NCBI RefSeq assembly: GCF_014837145.1
Contig: NZ_JACYFS010000007.1
Coordinates: 1 to 64,000 of the forward strand
Direction: 5' to 3'
Origin: Chryseobacterium caseinilyticum
Lineage (GTDB): Bacteria; Bacteroidota; Bacteroidia; Flavobacteriales; Weeksellaceae
Length of the DNA stretch: 64,000 bases
A program made the translations under genes and the position numbers. How positions within the stretch are numbered: the first letter of the stretch is position 1; the number at the start of each line of letters is the position of its first letter. Below the pieces are notes generated by a model. That model was not told where the DNA came from, searched no databases, and saw only the letters and a program-made list of their open reading frames with translations. Of the stretch, positions 33,446-42,783 are shown one piece after another.

Positions 33446-35590
33446 TTATTTAATAAAACCTCTGTTTCTCAACAACGGCTTAATATCCGGATCATGTCCT
33501 GTGAAATCTCTGAACGCCTGATTCAAATCAACAGAATTTCCGACAGACAGAATGTATTTTCTGAAACGGTCACCGTTTTCTCTCGTCAGTCCGCCATTTT
33601 TTTCAATCCATTCCCATGCATCACTGTCTAAAGTTTCAGACCATAAATATGCGTAATAACCTGCCGAATAACCGCCACCCCAAATGTGTGCAAAGTAAGG
33701 TGTGTGGTATCTTGGCGGCACGGTTGATAAATTAAATCCGTGGTTATTTAATGATTGCTTTTCGAAGTCTAAAACCGGAAGCAATTGATTTTCATTGGTT
33801 ACAGAATGCCAATCCATATCCAGAGCTGCTGCAGAAACCAGTTCAGTCGTCATATAACCTTGGTTGAAAGTTGCCGCTTTTTTAATTTTATCAACCAAAG
33901 CCTGTGGAATCGGCTGTTTTGTTTCATAATGAAGTGCGTAATTTTTTAAAACTACATGATCTAATGCCCAGTGTTCATTAATCTGAGAAGGGAATTCCAC
34001 AAAATCTCTCGGTACATTGGTTCCTGAAAGTGAAGGATATTTCTGACTCGCAAACATTCCGTGGATGGAATGACCAAATTCGTGGAAAATGGTTGTTACA
34101 TCATCATAACTGATTAATGAAGGTTTTCCGGCGGCAGGTTTCTGATAATTATAGCAGTTGACAATCACTGGTTTTGTTCCGAGGAGATATGATTGCTCAA
34201 CAAAATTACTCATCCACGCACCACCATTTTTAGAATCTCTTGTGTAGAAATCTAAATAATAAATGGCCAGGGATTTTCCGTCATGATCGAAAACTTCATA
34301 AGTTACCACATCAGGATGATACACCGGAAGGTCGGTTCTCTTTTTAAATGTAAGGCCATAGAATTTTTCGGCGGCGAAGAAAACTCCTTTTTCCAGAACA
34401 GTTGTGATTTCAAAGTACGGCTTGATTTGGTTTTCATCTAAATCAAATTTTGCTTTTCTCACCTGTTCAGCATAAAAATTCCAGTCCCAAGGCTCTAATT
34501 TGAAACCTCCTTTCTGCTGGTCAATCAGATCCTGAATATCTTTTGCTTCACGTTTTGCGGTTTCCACAGCAGGAGTTGCCAATTGGTTCATTAATTTTAC
34601 GGCAGCGTCAGGATTTTTCGCCATCTGATCCTGCAGTTTCCATTCTGCGAAGCTTTTTTTGCCTAAAATCTGCGCTTTTTTCAGTCTTAATTGTGCCAGT
34701 TTTTCAATGGTTGCTCTCGTGTCGCTGTTTCCACCTTTTTCAGCTCTCATCCATGAAGCTTTGAAAGCTTTTTCACGGGTGGCCCGGTTGGTCAGGTTTT
34801 GTAAAACAGGTTGCTGTGTTGTATTTTGAAGCGCTAAAAGATATTTTCCTTCTTTTCCTGCAGTTTTTGCGTCCGCTGCAGCAGCTGCAATTTCATCAGC
34901 TGAAAGTCCGTCTAATTCTTTTACGTTATCGATAACGATTCCACCTTCTTTTCTTGCTTCCAGTAATTTATTTGAATACTGAGTAGAAAGTGAAGCCATC
35001 TCCTGATTGACCTGCTTTAATTTTTCTTTATCAGCAGCGGAAAGATTGGCTCCTGCGATTTCAAAATTTTGTTTGTAAAATTGAAGAAGTCTTTTGCTTT
35101 CAGAATCTAAACCATTGTCTGAAATAGATTTAATTCTTTTGTACAGATTTTCATTCAGATACATTTTATCAGAATGTGCTGCGAAAATAGGAGCGAATTC
35201 TTCGTCTAAAGCCTGAAGCGTAGGGTTGGTATTGGCACTCGTTAGATTTGAAAATGTAATCATTGCTCTTTTCAAAACTTCACCACTTTTTTCCAAGGCT
35301 ACAAGCGTATTTTCAAAAGTTGCCGCTTCAGAATTGTTGGCAATTGTAAGGATTTCAGCATCGTGCTGTTTTAAACCAAATTCAAAAGCAGGTTTGAAAT
35401 GTTCGTTTTTAATTTTATCAAATTCGGGAGCTTCATATTGAAGTTTGCTTTTCTTCATGAACGGATTCGTAGAAAGTGAAGCGTCAGTAACAGGAATTTC
35501 CTGTTTTACGTCGGTTGTTTTCATTGTGGTAGTGCAGGAATAATTGAATGCCAAAGCAGAAATTAATAATACTGATGAAATGTTTTTCAT
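33446..35590 (-). CDS. M3 family metallopeptidase (dipeptidyl carboxypeptidase type), lipoprotein
   Basis: A 714-residue thimet-oligopeptidase-type zinc peptidase. The N-terminus MKNISSVLLISALAFNYSCTT carries a lipobox (YSC), so it is probably anchored in the envelope. The zinc site is HEFGHSIHG with the downstream glutamate in INEHWALD, the M3 arrangement HExxH+E. FYTRDSKNGGAW and GGYSAGYYAYLWSE are conserved substrate-pocket blocks. Length and the closing FRDFTGHDPDIKPLLRNRG fit Dcp/oligopeptidase A relatives, which cleave short peptides. The symbol dcp is plausible but not certain. Confidence 0.92.
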   Translation of the reverse strand: MKNISSVLLISALAFNYSCTTTMKTTDVKQEIPVTDASLSTNPFMKKSKLQYEAPEFDKIKNEHFKPAFEFGLKQHDAEILTIANNSEAATFENTLVALEKSGEVLKRAMITFSNLTSANTNPTLQALDEEFAPIFAAHSDKMYLNENLYKRIKSISDNGLDSESKRLLQFYKQNFEIAGANLSAADKEKLKQVNQEMASLSTQYSNKLLEARKEGGIVIDNVKELDGLSADEIAAAAADAKTAGKEGKYLLALQNTTQQPVLQNLTNRATREKAFKASWMRAEKGGNSDTRATIEKLAQLRLKKAQILGKKSFAEWKLQDQMAKNPDAAVKLMNQLATPAVETAKREAKDIQDLIDQQKGGFKLEPWDWNFYAEQVRKAKFDLDENQIKPYFEITTVLEKGVFFAAEKFYGLTFKKRTDLPVYHPDVVTYEVFDHDGKSLAIYYLDFYTRDSKNGGAWMSNFVEQSYLLGTKPVIVNCYNYQKPAAGKPSLISYDDVTTIFHEFGHSIHGMFASQKYPSLSGTNVPRDFVEFPSQINEHWALDHVVLKNYALHYETKQPIPQALVDKIKKAATFNQGYMTTELVSAAALDMDWHSVTNENQLLPVLDFEKQSLNNHGFNLSTVPPRYHTPYFAHIWGGGYSAGYYAYLWSETLDSDAWEWIEKNGGLTRENGDRFRKYILSVGNSVDLNQAFRDFTGHDPDIKPLLRNRGFIK

Positions 35591-35819
35591 GTGCAGAATT
35601 TATTATTTAAATATAATTATCAAACTCTTATCTGATTTTAAAACTGTTTTTCTTGTCAGTTGTAAGAGATTTCATAATTTAGTTGTTATTAAAGTATAAA
35701 GATATTAAAAACTAAACTTTAAAACATCAAAACATCAAACCGCCACAATTTTCCATCTTAAAACTGATGAAATTAAAGCGGTAGCATGTAAAATCAGAAA
35801 CCAATCAAATAATTTAAAT

Positions 35820-36629
35820 ATGAAATACACTTCTATTTTACTTTTATCAGGAATCATTACTTTGTCATCGTGCAAAGAAAACGAAAGCAAAAACGGAAAG
35901 TCAACATGGCTTCCGGACGTTACCAATAAGGATCACGGACCTTTAAAACAGAAAGAATTTAAAGGAGATTTTGACGAAATTGAAGTTTCGCAGGCAATCG
36001 AAGCTGAGGTGATAAAATCTGATGTGGAAAGGGTCGTTATTTCTGCCCCTGCCAATATTATCGATGAAGTTCTGGTGGATAACAGTGGCGGAGAATTGCA
36101 TATTCATTACAAAAACGGTTTCCGCGTGATGAATACAAATAATGTGAAAGCTAAAATTTATGCGAAAGATTTCAAAAAACTGGAAGCTAATTCTGCAGGA
36201 ATTATCGTGGTAAGAGATCAGTTTACACAGGATAAAACCGATGTGGAAGTTTCAAGTTCAGGTCATATTTCGGGCAAACTCGAGGCCAATGAAATGGATA
36301 TTGACGCCGGAAGCAGCGGCACTTTTAAAGGACAAATCTGGGCTGTAAATCTTAATGTAGAAGCCTCTTCAGCTGGAGAAGTGAATATTTCAGGAAAAAC
36401 TAAAGGTGCCGTTTTAAATGCATCATCAGGAAGTACAATTTCGGCAAAAGAGGTAGTTGCAGAAAACGTAAAAGCAGAATCTTCAAGCGGTTCAAATGTT
36501 GAAATTGGTGTTTCTTCTAAATTTGAAGCTCATGCTTCTTCAGGAGGTTCAATCAAAGGAATTAAAAAAGGAAATGTGACCACCGTTTCGAAAGAAGAAA
36601 GCAGTGGGGGAAGTGTAAGTTTACAGTAA
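35820..36629 (+). CDS. GIN-domain (DUF2807) lipoprotein
   Basis: A 269-residue protein with lipoprotein signal MKYTSILLLSGIITLSSCKE. After a short linker it has a head GIN/DUF2807 beta-helix-like adhesin domain. The start is FDEIEVSQAIEAEVIKSD, then repeating short strands rich in SSG (VEVSSSGHISGKLEA, DAGSSGTFKGQ, NASSGSTISAKEV, SSSGSNVEIGV). Proteins of this family are exported and of unknown function, possibly surface or matrix-associated. Its stop is 1 bp from the convergent antiporter stop. Confidence 0.85.
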   Translation: MKYTSILLLSGIITLSSCKENESKNGKSTWLPDVTNKDHGPLKQKEFKGDFDEIEVSQAIEAEVIKSDVERVVISAPANIIDEVLVDNSGGELHIHYKNGFRVMNTNNVKAKIYAKDFKKLEANSAGIIVVRDQFTQDKTDVEVSSSGHISGKLEANEMDIDAGSSGTFKGQIWAVNLNVEASSAGEVNISGKTKGAVLNASSGSTISAKEVVAENVKAESSSGSNVEIGVSSKFEAHASSGGSIKGIKKGNVTTVSKEESSGGSVSLQ

Positions 36630-36630
36630 A

Positions 36631-38508
36631 CTATTTGTCGCCTTCCTCTTCACCTTCGGCTGATGAGGTTTCCCAGTCTTTATTCTCAAGATTTAAATTA
36701 TCATAAGCCAACAAATCCTCCTCTCTTTGGAGGATTTCTCTTGTAGTAAAAAGCCGGATGTCTTCATCGTCATTTGATTTCGCCAGTTTACGGATGGAGG
36801 CTTTGTCGATCGCCATAAACCTTTGCCCTAAACGTCTTGCTGCATATTTCCGCATTCCGGTTTCCTGCAGAACATCAACAGCCATATCGACTGCAGTTCC
36901 TAACGTTTCTCTGTAAATATTGTCAATTCCGTTGTCGAGATAGGCGTAAGCATCAATTCTGTTTTTTGCACGGACAAATATTTTCACGTCAGGATATTGT
37001 TCACGCACCAGATCAGCAACAAATCTGTTGTCATCGGGATCATCCAAACAGAGAACCAAAATTTCGGCATCTTCAATTCCTGCAGCTCTCAGAACTGGAA
37101 TTCTGGTCGCATCACCATAATAGACTTTAAAACCATAACTTCTCAACAGTTTCACACGGTCAGAATCTCTGTCGAGAACTGTTGCGGTGATTTTATTTGC
37201 TTTCAGTAGTCTTCCCACGGTACTTCCGAAATGCCCGAAACCTACAATGATGATTTTTTTCTGAGAAATATCGCTGTCTAAAATATTGAAATCGGATTGA
37301 GTCTCCGGAACTTCCCTGAGAAATCTTGGAGTAATTATTTTATCATTAATAATCAGAAGAATCGGAGTAATGCACATCGTAATTGCTGTCACGGCCATCA
37401 TTTGGGCATTCATTTCTGCGCTGAAAAGTGATAAATCTGATGCGTAATTAATCAAAACAAAAGCAAATTCACCCACCTGAGAAAGGGCAAAAGCATAAAA
37501 TAAACTCTGAGGACTGTCGATTTTAAAGAATTTCCCGATCGCAAAAAGAACAACGAATTTTACTGTCAAAACCACAAATACGGTACTGAAGATAAATGTT
37601 GGATCAGCAGCAATCACATTAAAATTCATCGTGGAACCGACACTGACAAAAAACACAGCGAGCAGAAGACCTTTGAACGGATCAATATGCGCTTCCAGTT
37701 CATGACGGAATTCACTATTTGCTAACATTACGCCAGCCAAGAATGCTCCTAATGCAGGTGATAAACCTATGGCAACCATCAGTTCTGAAACTCCAATCAC
37801 GAGAAAAAGGGAAGTGGCTGTAAGTAATTCTGTCATTCCCGCTTTCGAAACATACCTTAAAAACGGTACAAAAACATATCTTCCCAATAAAATCAAGGCT
37901 ACAACACCGAAAATTACGGTTCCTGCCTGAAGCCAGTCCGGAAGTTTCTGAATTAAAATCTGAACTTCATTGTCATTATGCTTTGCTTTGGTATGAGCCA
38001 AAACCGGCAGAATCGCAAGAATTGGAATTACGGCAATATCCTGAAATAACAGTGTGGAAAAGGAAGCTTCGCCGGCCAGAGTTTTCAGATTGTTTTTTTC
38101 CTGTAAAGTCTGTAAAACAATTGCGGTAGAAGATAATGCAAAACACATGGCGACGGCGATGGCTTTGTTCATATTCCAACCTGCTGTGATGAAGATGATG
38201 AATAAAATAAAAATGGTGAGAACCATCTGTGTAAGCCCAAGTCCGACAATTTTCTTCCGCATCTCCCAGAATTTTCTCGGTTCCAGTTCTAATCCGACCA
38301 GAAAAAGCAACATGATCACGCCAAATTCGCTGGCGTGCATAATATCGTTGACGTCATTTCCGGTAAGTCTCAGAAGATAAGGTCCGATGATAATTCCACC
38401 TAAAATATAGCCTATCACCGAACTTAAGCCCAATTTTCTGGCCAGCGGAACCATAATAATGGCAACGCCTAAAAAAATCAGGGTGTTCATCGCGATGCTG
38501 GATTCCAT
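36631..38508 (-). CDS. Kef-type monovalent cation:proton antiporter with TrkA-N domain
   Basis: A 625-residue CPA2 antiporter. About twelve membrane helices lie in residues 5-395 (LGLSSVIGYILGGIIIGPYLL, FALSSTAIVLQTLQEK, LSPALGAFLAGVMLANSEFRHEL). A TrkA-N/RCK NAD-binding domain follows at about 410-540 (KKIIIVGFGHFGSTVGRLL). In E. coli, KefB/KefC are glutathione-gated potassium efflux systems that protect against electrophiles. The adjacent KefF-like gene, 1 bp upstream on the same strand, supports a Kef-like role. Confidence 0.9.
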   Translation of the reverse strand: MESSIAMNTLIFLGVAIIMVPLARKLGLSSVIGYILGGIIIGPYLLRLTGNDVNDIMHASEFGVIMLLFLVGLELEPRKFWEMRKKIVGLGLTQMVLTIFILFIIFITAGWNMNKAIAVAMCFALSSTAIVLQTLQEKNNLKTLAGEASFSTLLFQDIAVIPILAILPVLAHTKAKHNDNEVQILIQKLPDWLQAGTVIFGVVALILLGRYVFVPFLRYVSKAGMTELLTATSLFLVIGVSELMVAIGLSPALGAFLAGVMLANSEFRHELEAHIDPFKGLLLAVFFVSVGSTMNFNVIAADPTFIFSTVFVVLTVKFVVLFAIGKFFKIDSPQSLFYAFALSQVGEFAFVLINYASDLSLFSAEMNAQMMAVTAITMCITPILLIINDKIITPRFLREVPETQSDFNILDSDISQKKIIIVGFGHFGSTVGRLLKANKITATVLDRDSDRVKLLRSYGFKVYYGDATRIPVLRAAGIEDAEILVLCLDDPDDNRFVADLVREQYPDVKIFVRAKNRIDAYAYLDNGIDNIYRETLGTAVDMAVDVLQETGMRKYAARRLGQRFMAIDKASIRKLAKSNDDEDIRLFTTREILQREEDLLAYDNLNLENKDWETSSAEGEEEGDK

Positions 38509-38509
38509 A

Positions 38510-39031
38510 TTATTGATTTAGGATTTCTACAAATTTTTTTTTGTGAAGGATAATTTCTTTTTTTGACAGTTTATTGGCTTCGTAAACAATGGTAATGTCT
38601 TTAATATTGGCACCGAAAACATTTAAAGAAACAATGAGCGTGCTGATGATCTCATCGATGGTGTATTTGTAAGTGCCTTCTTTTGTGAAAGATCTTTCTT
38701 TGCCACCTGTTGTTACAACGATGTAAACTTCTTTGTCTTTCAAGGGATTGTTTTCGCCTTCTTTCACCCAGTTCCGGTCGAAAACTTCGTCAATCCACAG
38801 CTTCAGCAGAGGTGGAATCCCGAACCAGATAATCGGAAACTGAAATATAAAACGGTCGTACTGCTGCAGTCTTTTTCTTTCTCTGAAAGCGGCAATGTGA
38901 AAATCAGGATATTCTTCGTACAGATCACGAAGTGTATAATGCTGATGACGAACGTAGAAATTGATGAGTTCAACGTTTGAAGTAGAGTGTTCAAGATAAG
39001 GATGGGCAAAAACCACCAGTGTTTTCTTCAT
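38510..39031 (-). CDS. NAD(P)H oxidoreductase, KefF/MdaB-like flavodoxin fold
   Basis: A 173-residue flavodoxin-like protein. KTLVVFAHPYLEHSTSN at the N-terminus is the FMN phosphate-binding loop region, FQFPIIWFGIPPLLKLWIDEVF is the conserved quinone-reductase block, and VVTTGGKERSF lines the flavin. E. coli KefF and KefG are quinone reductases that activate KefC and KefB. Here the stop is 1 bp from the Kef antiporter start, so the two genes form an operon and the protein is most likely the antiporter's ancillary subunit. Confidence 0.88.
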   Translation of the reverse strand: MKKTLVVFAHPYLEHSTSNVELINFYVRHQHYTLRDLYEEYPDFHIAAFRERKRLQQYDRFIFQFPIIWFGIPPLLKLWIDEVFDRNWVKEGENNPLKDKEVYIVVTTGGKERSFTKEGTYKYTIDEIISTLIVSLNVFGANIKDITIVYEANKLSKKEIILHKKKFVEILNQ

Positions 39032-39233
39032 AAACCCGTTTTCAGTAAATATAATGAAAATTTGCTTAGAAATTTGTGGCTGTTGACGGTTTTTAATGAA
39101 ATTTTAATGATAGAGTGTCGTTTAAATAATGTCTTACTGGTAAGCACAACAAAATTACCTATCCAATCTTTGTGTGTGAATGACAGTTGTAATTTTTCTA
39201 TCTGTATGATGAAAGGTTGTTAAAATATGAAGA

Positions 39234-40037
39234 TTAGTTATTTTCGTTTAACGAAATGATATTATTTAATTCTTCCGGTGTCAAATCTTGCTCATTAACT
39301 TCTACCAAATTGAAGTATCGAAAGTTTATATTTATAATATCATTATTGGGAATGACCAAATATCTACTCTCAATCTCATAATATTTTTTATGATAATCTT
39401 CTTCATCATCATCTTCCAACAATCTTCGTATTGGAAATTTCAAATGTACAGCTTCAAGATTTCCATTTGCATCAATAAAGTAATTGAACAATGTACCTGT
39501 ATAAAGCACGTTTTTACCATTTACTTTACATAAAACATTTACAATTTTTTCTGTTATATTTTCATAATTATCAGGAACATCGGGAAAATCCAGACATTCT
39601 CCAGAGAATATATAATGCCATTTGTTTGAAAAACGAAAATACCTTATTTTACGATCAGCTTTAGTAATGCGAACCAATCTTCTAATGATGTATCCACTGA
39701 AAAAAGCAAATGAAAATACAAAAAGATTATAAAAAAATATCTGATATTTGAATTCATCAATCTTTTTAAAATTATTACCAATAGCATTATTATTTGTAGC
39801 TCCTAAAATAAGATGACCGAGAGTCTGAAAATCAATCAGAAAATCCGAAAATGTATTGACCAGAAAAATACCGGCAATCTGTATTATCAATGCTGGAATA
39901 ATTGATAATGTCAATTCGTTGACAATATTTTTGTTGGGATTACTTACGCTTAATTTCGATGAGTGATATGCTATACGAGCTAAAAAACCGGGGGCTAAAA
40001 TGATAAAAACAATTATTGTTGTAAATGCAATGTTCAT
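39234..40037 (-). CDS. Membrane protein of unknown function
   Basis: A 267-residue protein with about three membrane helices (residues 3-20, 44-62 and 98-117). A soluble alpha/beta C-terminal domain of about 145 residues follows (FRFSNKWHYIFSGECLDFPD, NVLYTGTLFNYFIDANGNLEAVHLKFPIRR). The layout resembles uncharacterised DUF6338-type proteins, but I am not certain. It is AT-rich and starts 2 nt after the stop of the preceding small ORF, so the two are probably translated from one message. Confidence 0.65.
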   Translation of the reverse strand: MNIAFTTIIVFIILAPGFLARIAYHSSKLSVSNPNKNIVNELTLSIIPALIIQIAGIFLVNTFSDFLIDFQTLGHLILGATNNNAIGNNFKKIDEFKYQIFFYNLFVFSFAFFSGYIIRRLVRITKADRKIRYFRFSNKWHYIFSGECLDFPDVPDNYENITEKIVNVLCKVNGKNVLYTGTLFNYFIDANGNLEAVHLKFPIRRLLEDDDEEDYHKKYYEIESRYLVIPNNDIININFRYFNLVEVNEQDLTPEELNNIISLNENN

Positions 40038-40039
40038 TT

Positions 40040-40207
40040 CTATCCGAGCTCTTTTACTCTGAAAAATTTATTTCCAATTTTAACGACCTGAGATTTAGAA
40101 TTGCTGGAACTGATTTTATGGGCAACACGTACAAAAGCACTTTCTGTTTCTGGAGTAAGGGGAATGCTCTTCAAGTTTCGGAAAAAAGATTTTCTTGCTG
40201 ACATCAT
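40040..40207 (-). CDS. Small protein of unknown function, 55 residues
   Basis: From the double Met at 40207/40204 the protein reads MMSARKSFFRNLKSIPLTPE and ends FFRVKELG. It is basic and soluble. The open frame continues upstream, but that part is the opposite-frame shadow of the Gly-rich tail of the TPM gene, so the inner start is chosen. Its stop lies 2 nt before the next gene's ATG. No family is recognised. Confidence 0.5.
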   Translation of the reverse strand: MMSARKSFFRNLKSIPLTPETESAFVRVAHKISSSNSKSQVVKIGNKFFRVKELG

Positions 40208-40265
40208 CTTATTTTTTGTAAAAATAGTAAAAATTACTGAATACAGAATATTTGTAATCAATGTT

Positions 40266-41072
40266 TTACCATCCACCCGAAGCACCACCGCCACCAAAAC
40301 TTCCGCCACCGCCGAAGCCGCCAAAACCTCCGCCGCCACCGCCGGAACTTCCACCACCAAAGCTACCTCCGCCAAAACTGCCTGGGAAAGGGAATGGGAA
40401 AAATCCGCCTGGATAATTTCTTCTGCCACGTCGCGTGATGATTACATCGTCGTCATCGTCGTTCCCGCCGCCGCGGTTTTTAAAAATAATGATGAGAATA
40501 ATGATGATTACAAAGGCAACTAAAAGAAGTTGGCCCAGATCAAAATCGTTTTCTTTCTTCCGTTCAATAGGTTTGAATTTACCCTGAACGGCTTCCATAA
40601 TCGCAGAAGTCCCGCGGTTGATGCCTTCGTACCAGTTTCCTTCACGGAAATGTGGAGTCACGATGTAATCGATAATCTGTTTCGAAGTAGATGCTGTTAA
40701 ATATTGCTCAACGGCCCGTCCCTGCTGAATTGCGAGCTTTCTGTCTTCAGTGGCAATCAGAAAAACGACTCCGTTGTCTATTCCTTTTTGCCCGATTCCC
40801 CATTTTTCGCCGATCATCGTGGCAACAAAATTAATGTCCTCACCTTTAGTGGAAGGAATAATGATTACTTCAATTTCGGTAGAAGTGGAATCTGAAAAAG
40901 CGATGAGTTTTTTGTTTAACTCATCAGTTTCCTGTTTCGATAAAAGTTTGGCTTCATCATAGACAGGATAAAGCAATTTGGGTTTTTCGGGAATGCTATA
41001 TTGTGCTGATACGAAAGCGTAAAAGCAGAGTAGAATAAATGAAAATACGGATTTATGAAAATGTAATTTCAT
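40266..41072 (-). CDS. TPM-domain membrane protein, YgcG type
   Basis: A 268-residue protein with signal peptide MKLHFHKSVFSFILLCFYAFVSAQ and a TPM domain (residues 35-165). Typical wording is VYDEAKLLSKQETDELNKKL, NFVATMIGEKWGIGQKGIDNGVVFLIATEDRKLAI and RAVEQYLTASTSKQII. After a membrane helix near residues 185-200 come a short basic segment and a Gly/Ser/Phe-rich tail. TPM proteins occur beside LemA genes and are linked to membrane or photosystem repair in plants; in bacteria the function is unclear. It overlaps the second TPM gene by 20 bp. Confidence 0.88.
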   Translation of the reverse strand: MKLHFHKSVFSFILLCFYAFVSAQYSIPEKPKLLYPVYDEAKLLSKQETDELNKKLIAFSDSTSTEIEVIIIPSTKGEDINFVATMIGEKWGIGQKGIDNGVVFLIATEDRKLAIQQGRAVEQYLTASTSKQIIDYIVTPHFREGNWYEGINRGTSAIMEAVQGKFKPIERKKENDFDLGQLLLVAFVIIIILIIIFKNRGGGNDDDDDVIITRRGRRNYPGGFFPFPFPGSFGGGSFGGGSSGGGGGGFGGFGGGGSFGGGGASGGW

Positions 41073-41481
41073 TGGAAAGTTCGTTGGTGTTTTCTCCCGT
41101 CACCGGAAAATATTTTTTGAGTTCGAAACCTGTTTTTAAAATGGCATCCCGCAGCGGTTCGAAAAATTTCTTCTGAGCAAAGCCAGCGGTAATTTCATCA
41201 TGCAGAGCATCCCAGTAAGACTGATGTACTCTCTCGTGAATTCCTCTGTCGCCGATAATCGTGAGATATTTCTGTTCAAAATTAACATGAAAAAGAACCG
41301 CATTGAGTTCTGCGGTCTTATTCATGCAAAGTTCTTTGAAAACATCGTAAGCTCTGTCAGCATTTTTGTTTTCAGTATTGGAGTCGATGTGCACCCTGAT
41401 CTCGCCGGTAGAATGATCTTCCGCCGACTGTATCGCATCTACAAGCAATGCGATCTGCTGATCTGTAAGGAAATTGCTCAC
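41053..41481 (-). CDS. Short TPM-domain protein
   Basis: A 142-residue TPM-domain protein without a signal peptide: FLTDQQIALLVDAIQSAEDHSTGEIRVHI, then VNFEQKYLTIIGDRGIHERV and DALHDEITAGFAQKKFFEPLRDAILKTG. It sits between lemA (12 nt) and the larger TPM gene (20-bp overlap), so the three genes are one operon. Gene order lemA, short TPM, long TPM is common in Bacteroidota. Confidence 0.88.
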   Translation of the reverse strand: MSNFLTDQQIALLVDAIQSAEDHSTGEIRVHIDSNTENKNADRAYDVFKELCMNKTAELNAVLFHVNFEQKYLTIIGDRGIHERVHQSYWDALHDEITAGFAQKKFFEPLRDAILKTGFELKKYFPVTGENTNELSNEITFS

Positions 41482-41492
41482 GTTTGTTTTAA

Positions 41493-42101
41493 TTATTCTG
41501 AAAACACATCCGGTGCTTTTTCTGCTCCTGCAGCTGCTTTGAAAGATGGTTTTTCTTTAAAGTTGGTGAAATTCGCTATGATGTTAGAAGGGAATTGCTT
41601 GATTGAGGTATTGTAATCTCTCACAGCTTCGTTGTAATAAACAGTTTCTGATCTGATGCTGTTTTCAATCGCAATATATTCGCTCTGGAAATTAATGTAC
41701 TGTTGATCTGCCTTCAAGTTTGGATAAGATTCTACAACCGCCATCAATCTGCTCAATGCTCCTGATAATTCTCCCTGTGCAGCCTGGAATTTTGCCAAAT
41801 CAGCTTCGGTCATATTTGTAGGATCAATGTTTATTGAAGTTGCTTTAGATCTTGCTTCGATTACTTTGGTTAAAGTTTCCTGCTCAAATTTAGAGTAAGC
41901 TTTCACTGTTCTTTCAAGATTTGGGATCAGGTTGGCTCTTTTTTGATATACCGTTTCTACGTTAGACCATTTGTTGTCTACAATCGCTTCTTTAGCAACG
42001 AAGTTATTGTAACCGTTTTTCCCCCAGAAGAAAGCAATTGCAACAATTACAAGAAGTGCAATTCCGATAGTTCCTGCGCTAAGGCAGCCTTTGTTTTTCA
42101 T
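41493..42101 (-). CDS. lemA: LemA family protein
   Basis: About 202 residues from ATG 42101; the frame also offers a start 12 codons upstream (42137). The protein begins MKNKGCLSAGTIGIALLVIVAIAFFW, a membrane anchor, followed by the LemA helical domain. Key blocks are YNNFVAKEAIVDNKWSNVETVYQKRANLIPNLERTV, then ARSKATSIN, then LMAVVESYPNLKADQQYINFQSEYIAIENSI, and YNTSIKQFPSNIIANFTNFK. It is the first gene of the LemA-TPM-TPM operon, divergent from folA. Confidence 0.9.
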   Translation of the reverse strand: MKNKGCLSAGTIGIALLVIVAIAFFWGKNGYNNFVAKEAIVDNKWSNVETVYQKRANLIPNLERTVKAYSKFEQETLTKVIEARSKATSINIDPTNMTEADLAKFQAAQGELSGALSRLMAVVESYPNLKADQQYINFQSEYIAIENSIRSETVYYNEAVRDYNTSIKQFPSNIIANFTNFKEKPSFKAAAGAEKAPDVFSE

Positions 42102-42177
42102 AGTCTGTATGTTTTTTTTAATTTTTGCGTTTTCCAAATATACAAATTATGTGCTATTTTTGTAAAAAATATTAAGA

Positions 42178-42663
42178 ATGACAACAATTGTGGTGGCGAT
42201 GGGCGAGAAGAACGAAATAGGAGCAGATAACAAACTCCTGTGGCATCTTCCGAAAGATTTGAAACACTTTAAAGATCTTACTTCCGGACATCCGATTATT
42301 ATGGGCAGAAAAACTTACGAAAGTATTGGTAAGCCACTTCCAAACCGCACCAATATTGTTGTTTCAAGAAAGAAAAACTGGTTTCAGGAAGGGATTTTAA
42401 TTGTTGGAAGCATAAAAGAAGCCTTAAAATTTGCAAAAAAAATCGATGAAAATGTATTCATCATCGGTGGTGGAAATATTTATGAACAAACAATGGATAT
42501 TGCTGATAAACTTGAAGTAACCTTAGTAAAAGCTCAACTTAAAGCAGATACGTTTTTCCCGAAAATTGATCCTAAAATCTGGAAACTGAAAGAAGAATTT
42601 CATCATGAAAAAGATGAGAAGAATGAATATGATTTCAGCTTTCAAACTTATGAGAAGATTTGA
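42178..42663 (+). CDS. folA: Dihydrofolate reductase
   Basis: A 161-residue DHFR of normal size; it reduces dihydrofolate with NADPH for thymidylate and purine synthesis. Signature residues are present: VAMGEKNEIGADNKLLWHLPKDLKHFKDLT (residues 5-34), HPIIMGRKTYESIGKPLPNRTNIVVS, and VFIIGGGNIYEQTM. A TATTTTTG box at 42155-42162 gives a leader of about 10 nt. The stop codon merges into a TTTGAGA repeat that fills part of the following gap. Confidence 0.96.
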   Translation: MTTIVVAMGEKNEIGADNKLLWHLPKDLKHFKDLTSGHPIIMGRKTYESIGKPLPNRTNIVVSRKKNWFQEGILIVGSIKEALKFAKKIDENVFIIGGGNIYEQTMDIADKLEVTLVKAQLKADTFFPKIDPKIWKLKEEFHHEKDEKNEYDFSFQTYEKI

Positions 42664-42755
42664 GATTTGACGTTTGAGATTTGAAATAGATGAATCAAAT
42701 CCAGACAATACTGAATTTAATCAACCTTAAATATTGAATATTGAATATTGAATTC
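42661..42755. repeat. Short tandem repeats starting at the folA stop
   Basis: TTTGAGATTTGACGTTTGAGATTTGAAA begins inside the folA TGA (given here in units of GATTTGA). After about 40 nt follows AATATTG repeated three times (42733-42752). Then a TATCTTTG -7 box at 42758-42765 serves the next gene. Confidence 0.65.
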
Positions 42756-42783
42756 ATTATCTTTGCCATTCTAAAATTTAAAC

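Noticed and set aside
40208..40429. N-terminal extension of the 55-residue protein to 129 residues
   Set aside because: The extra 74 residues are the opposite-frame reading of the Gly-rich tail of the TPM gene (Val/Ala-rich VAVVEVPA pattern) and are not expected to be expressed.
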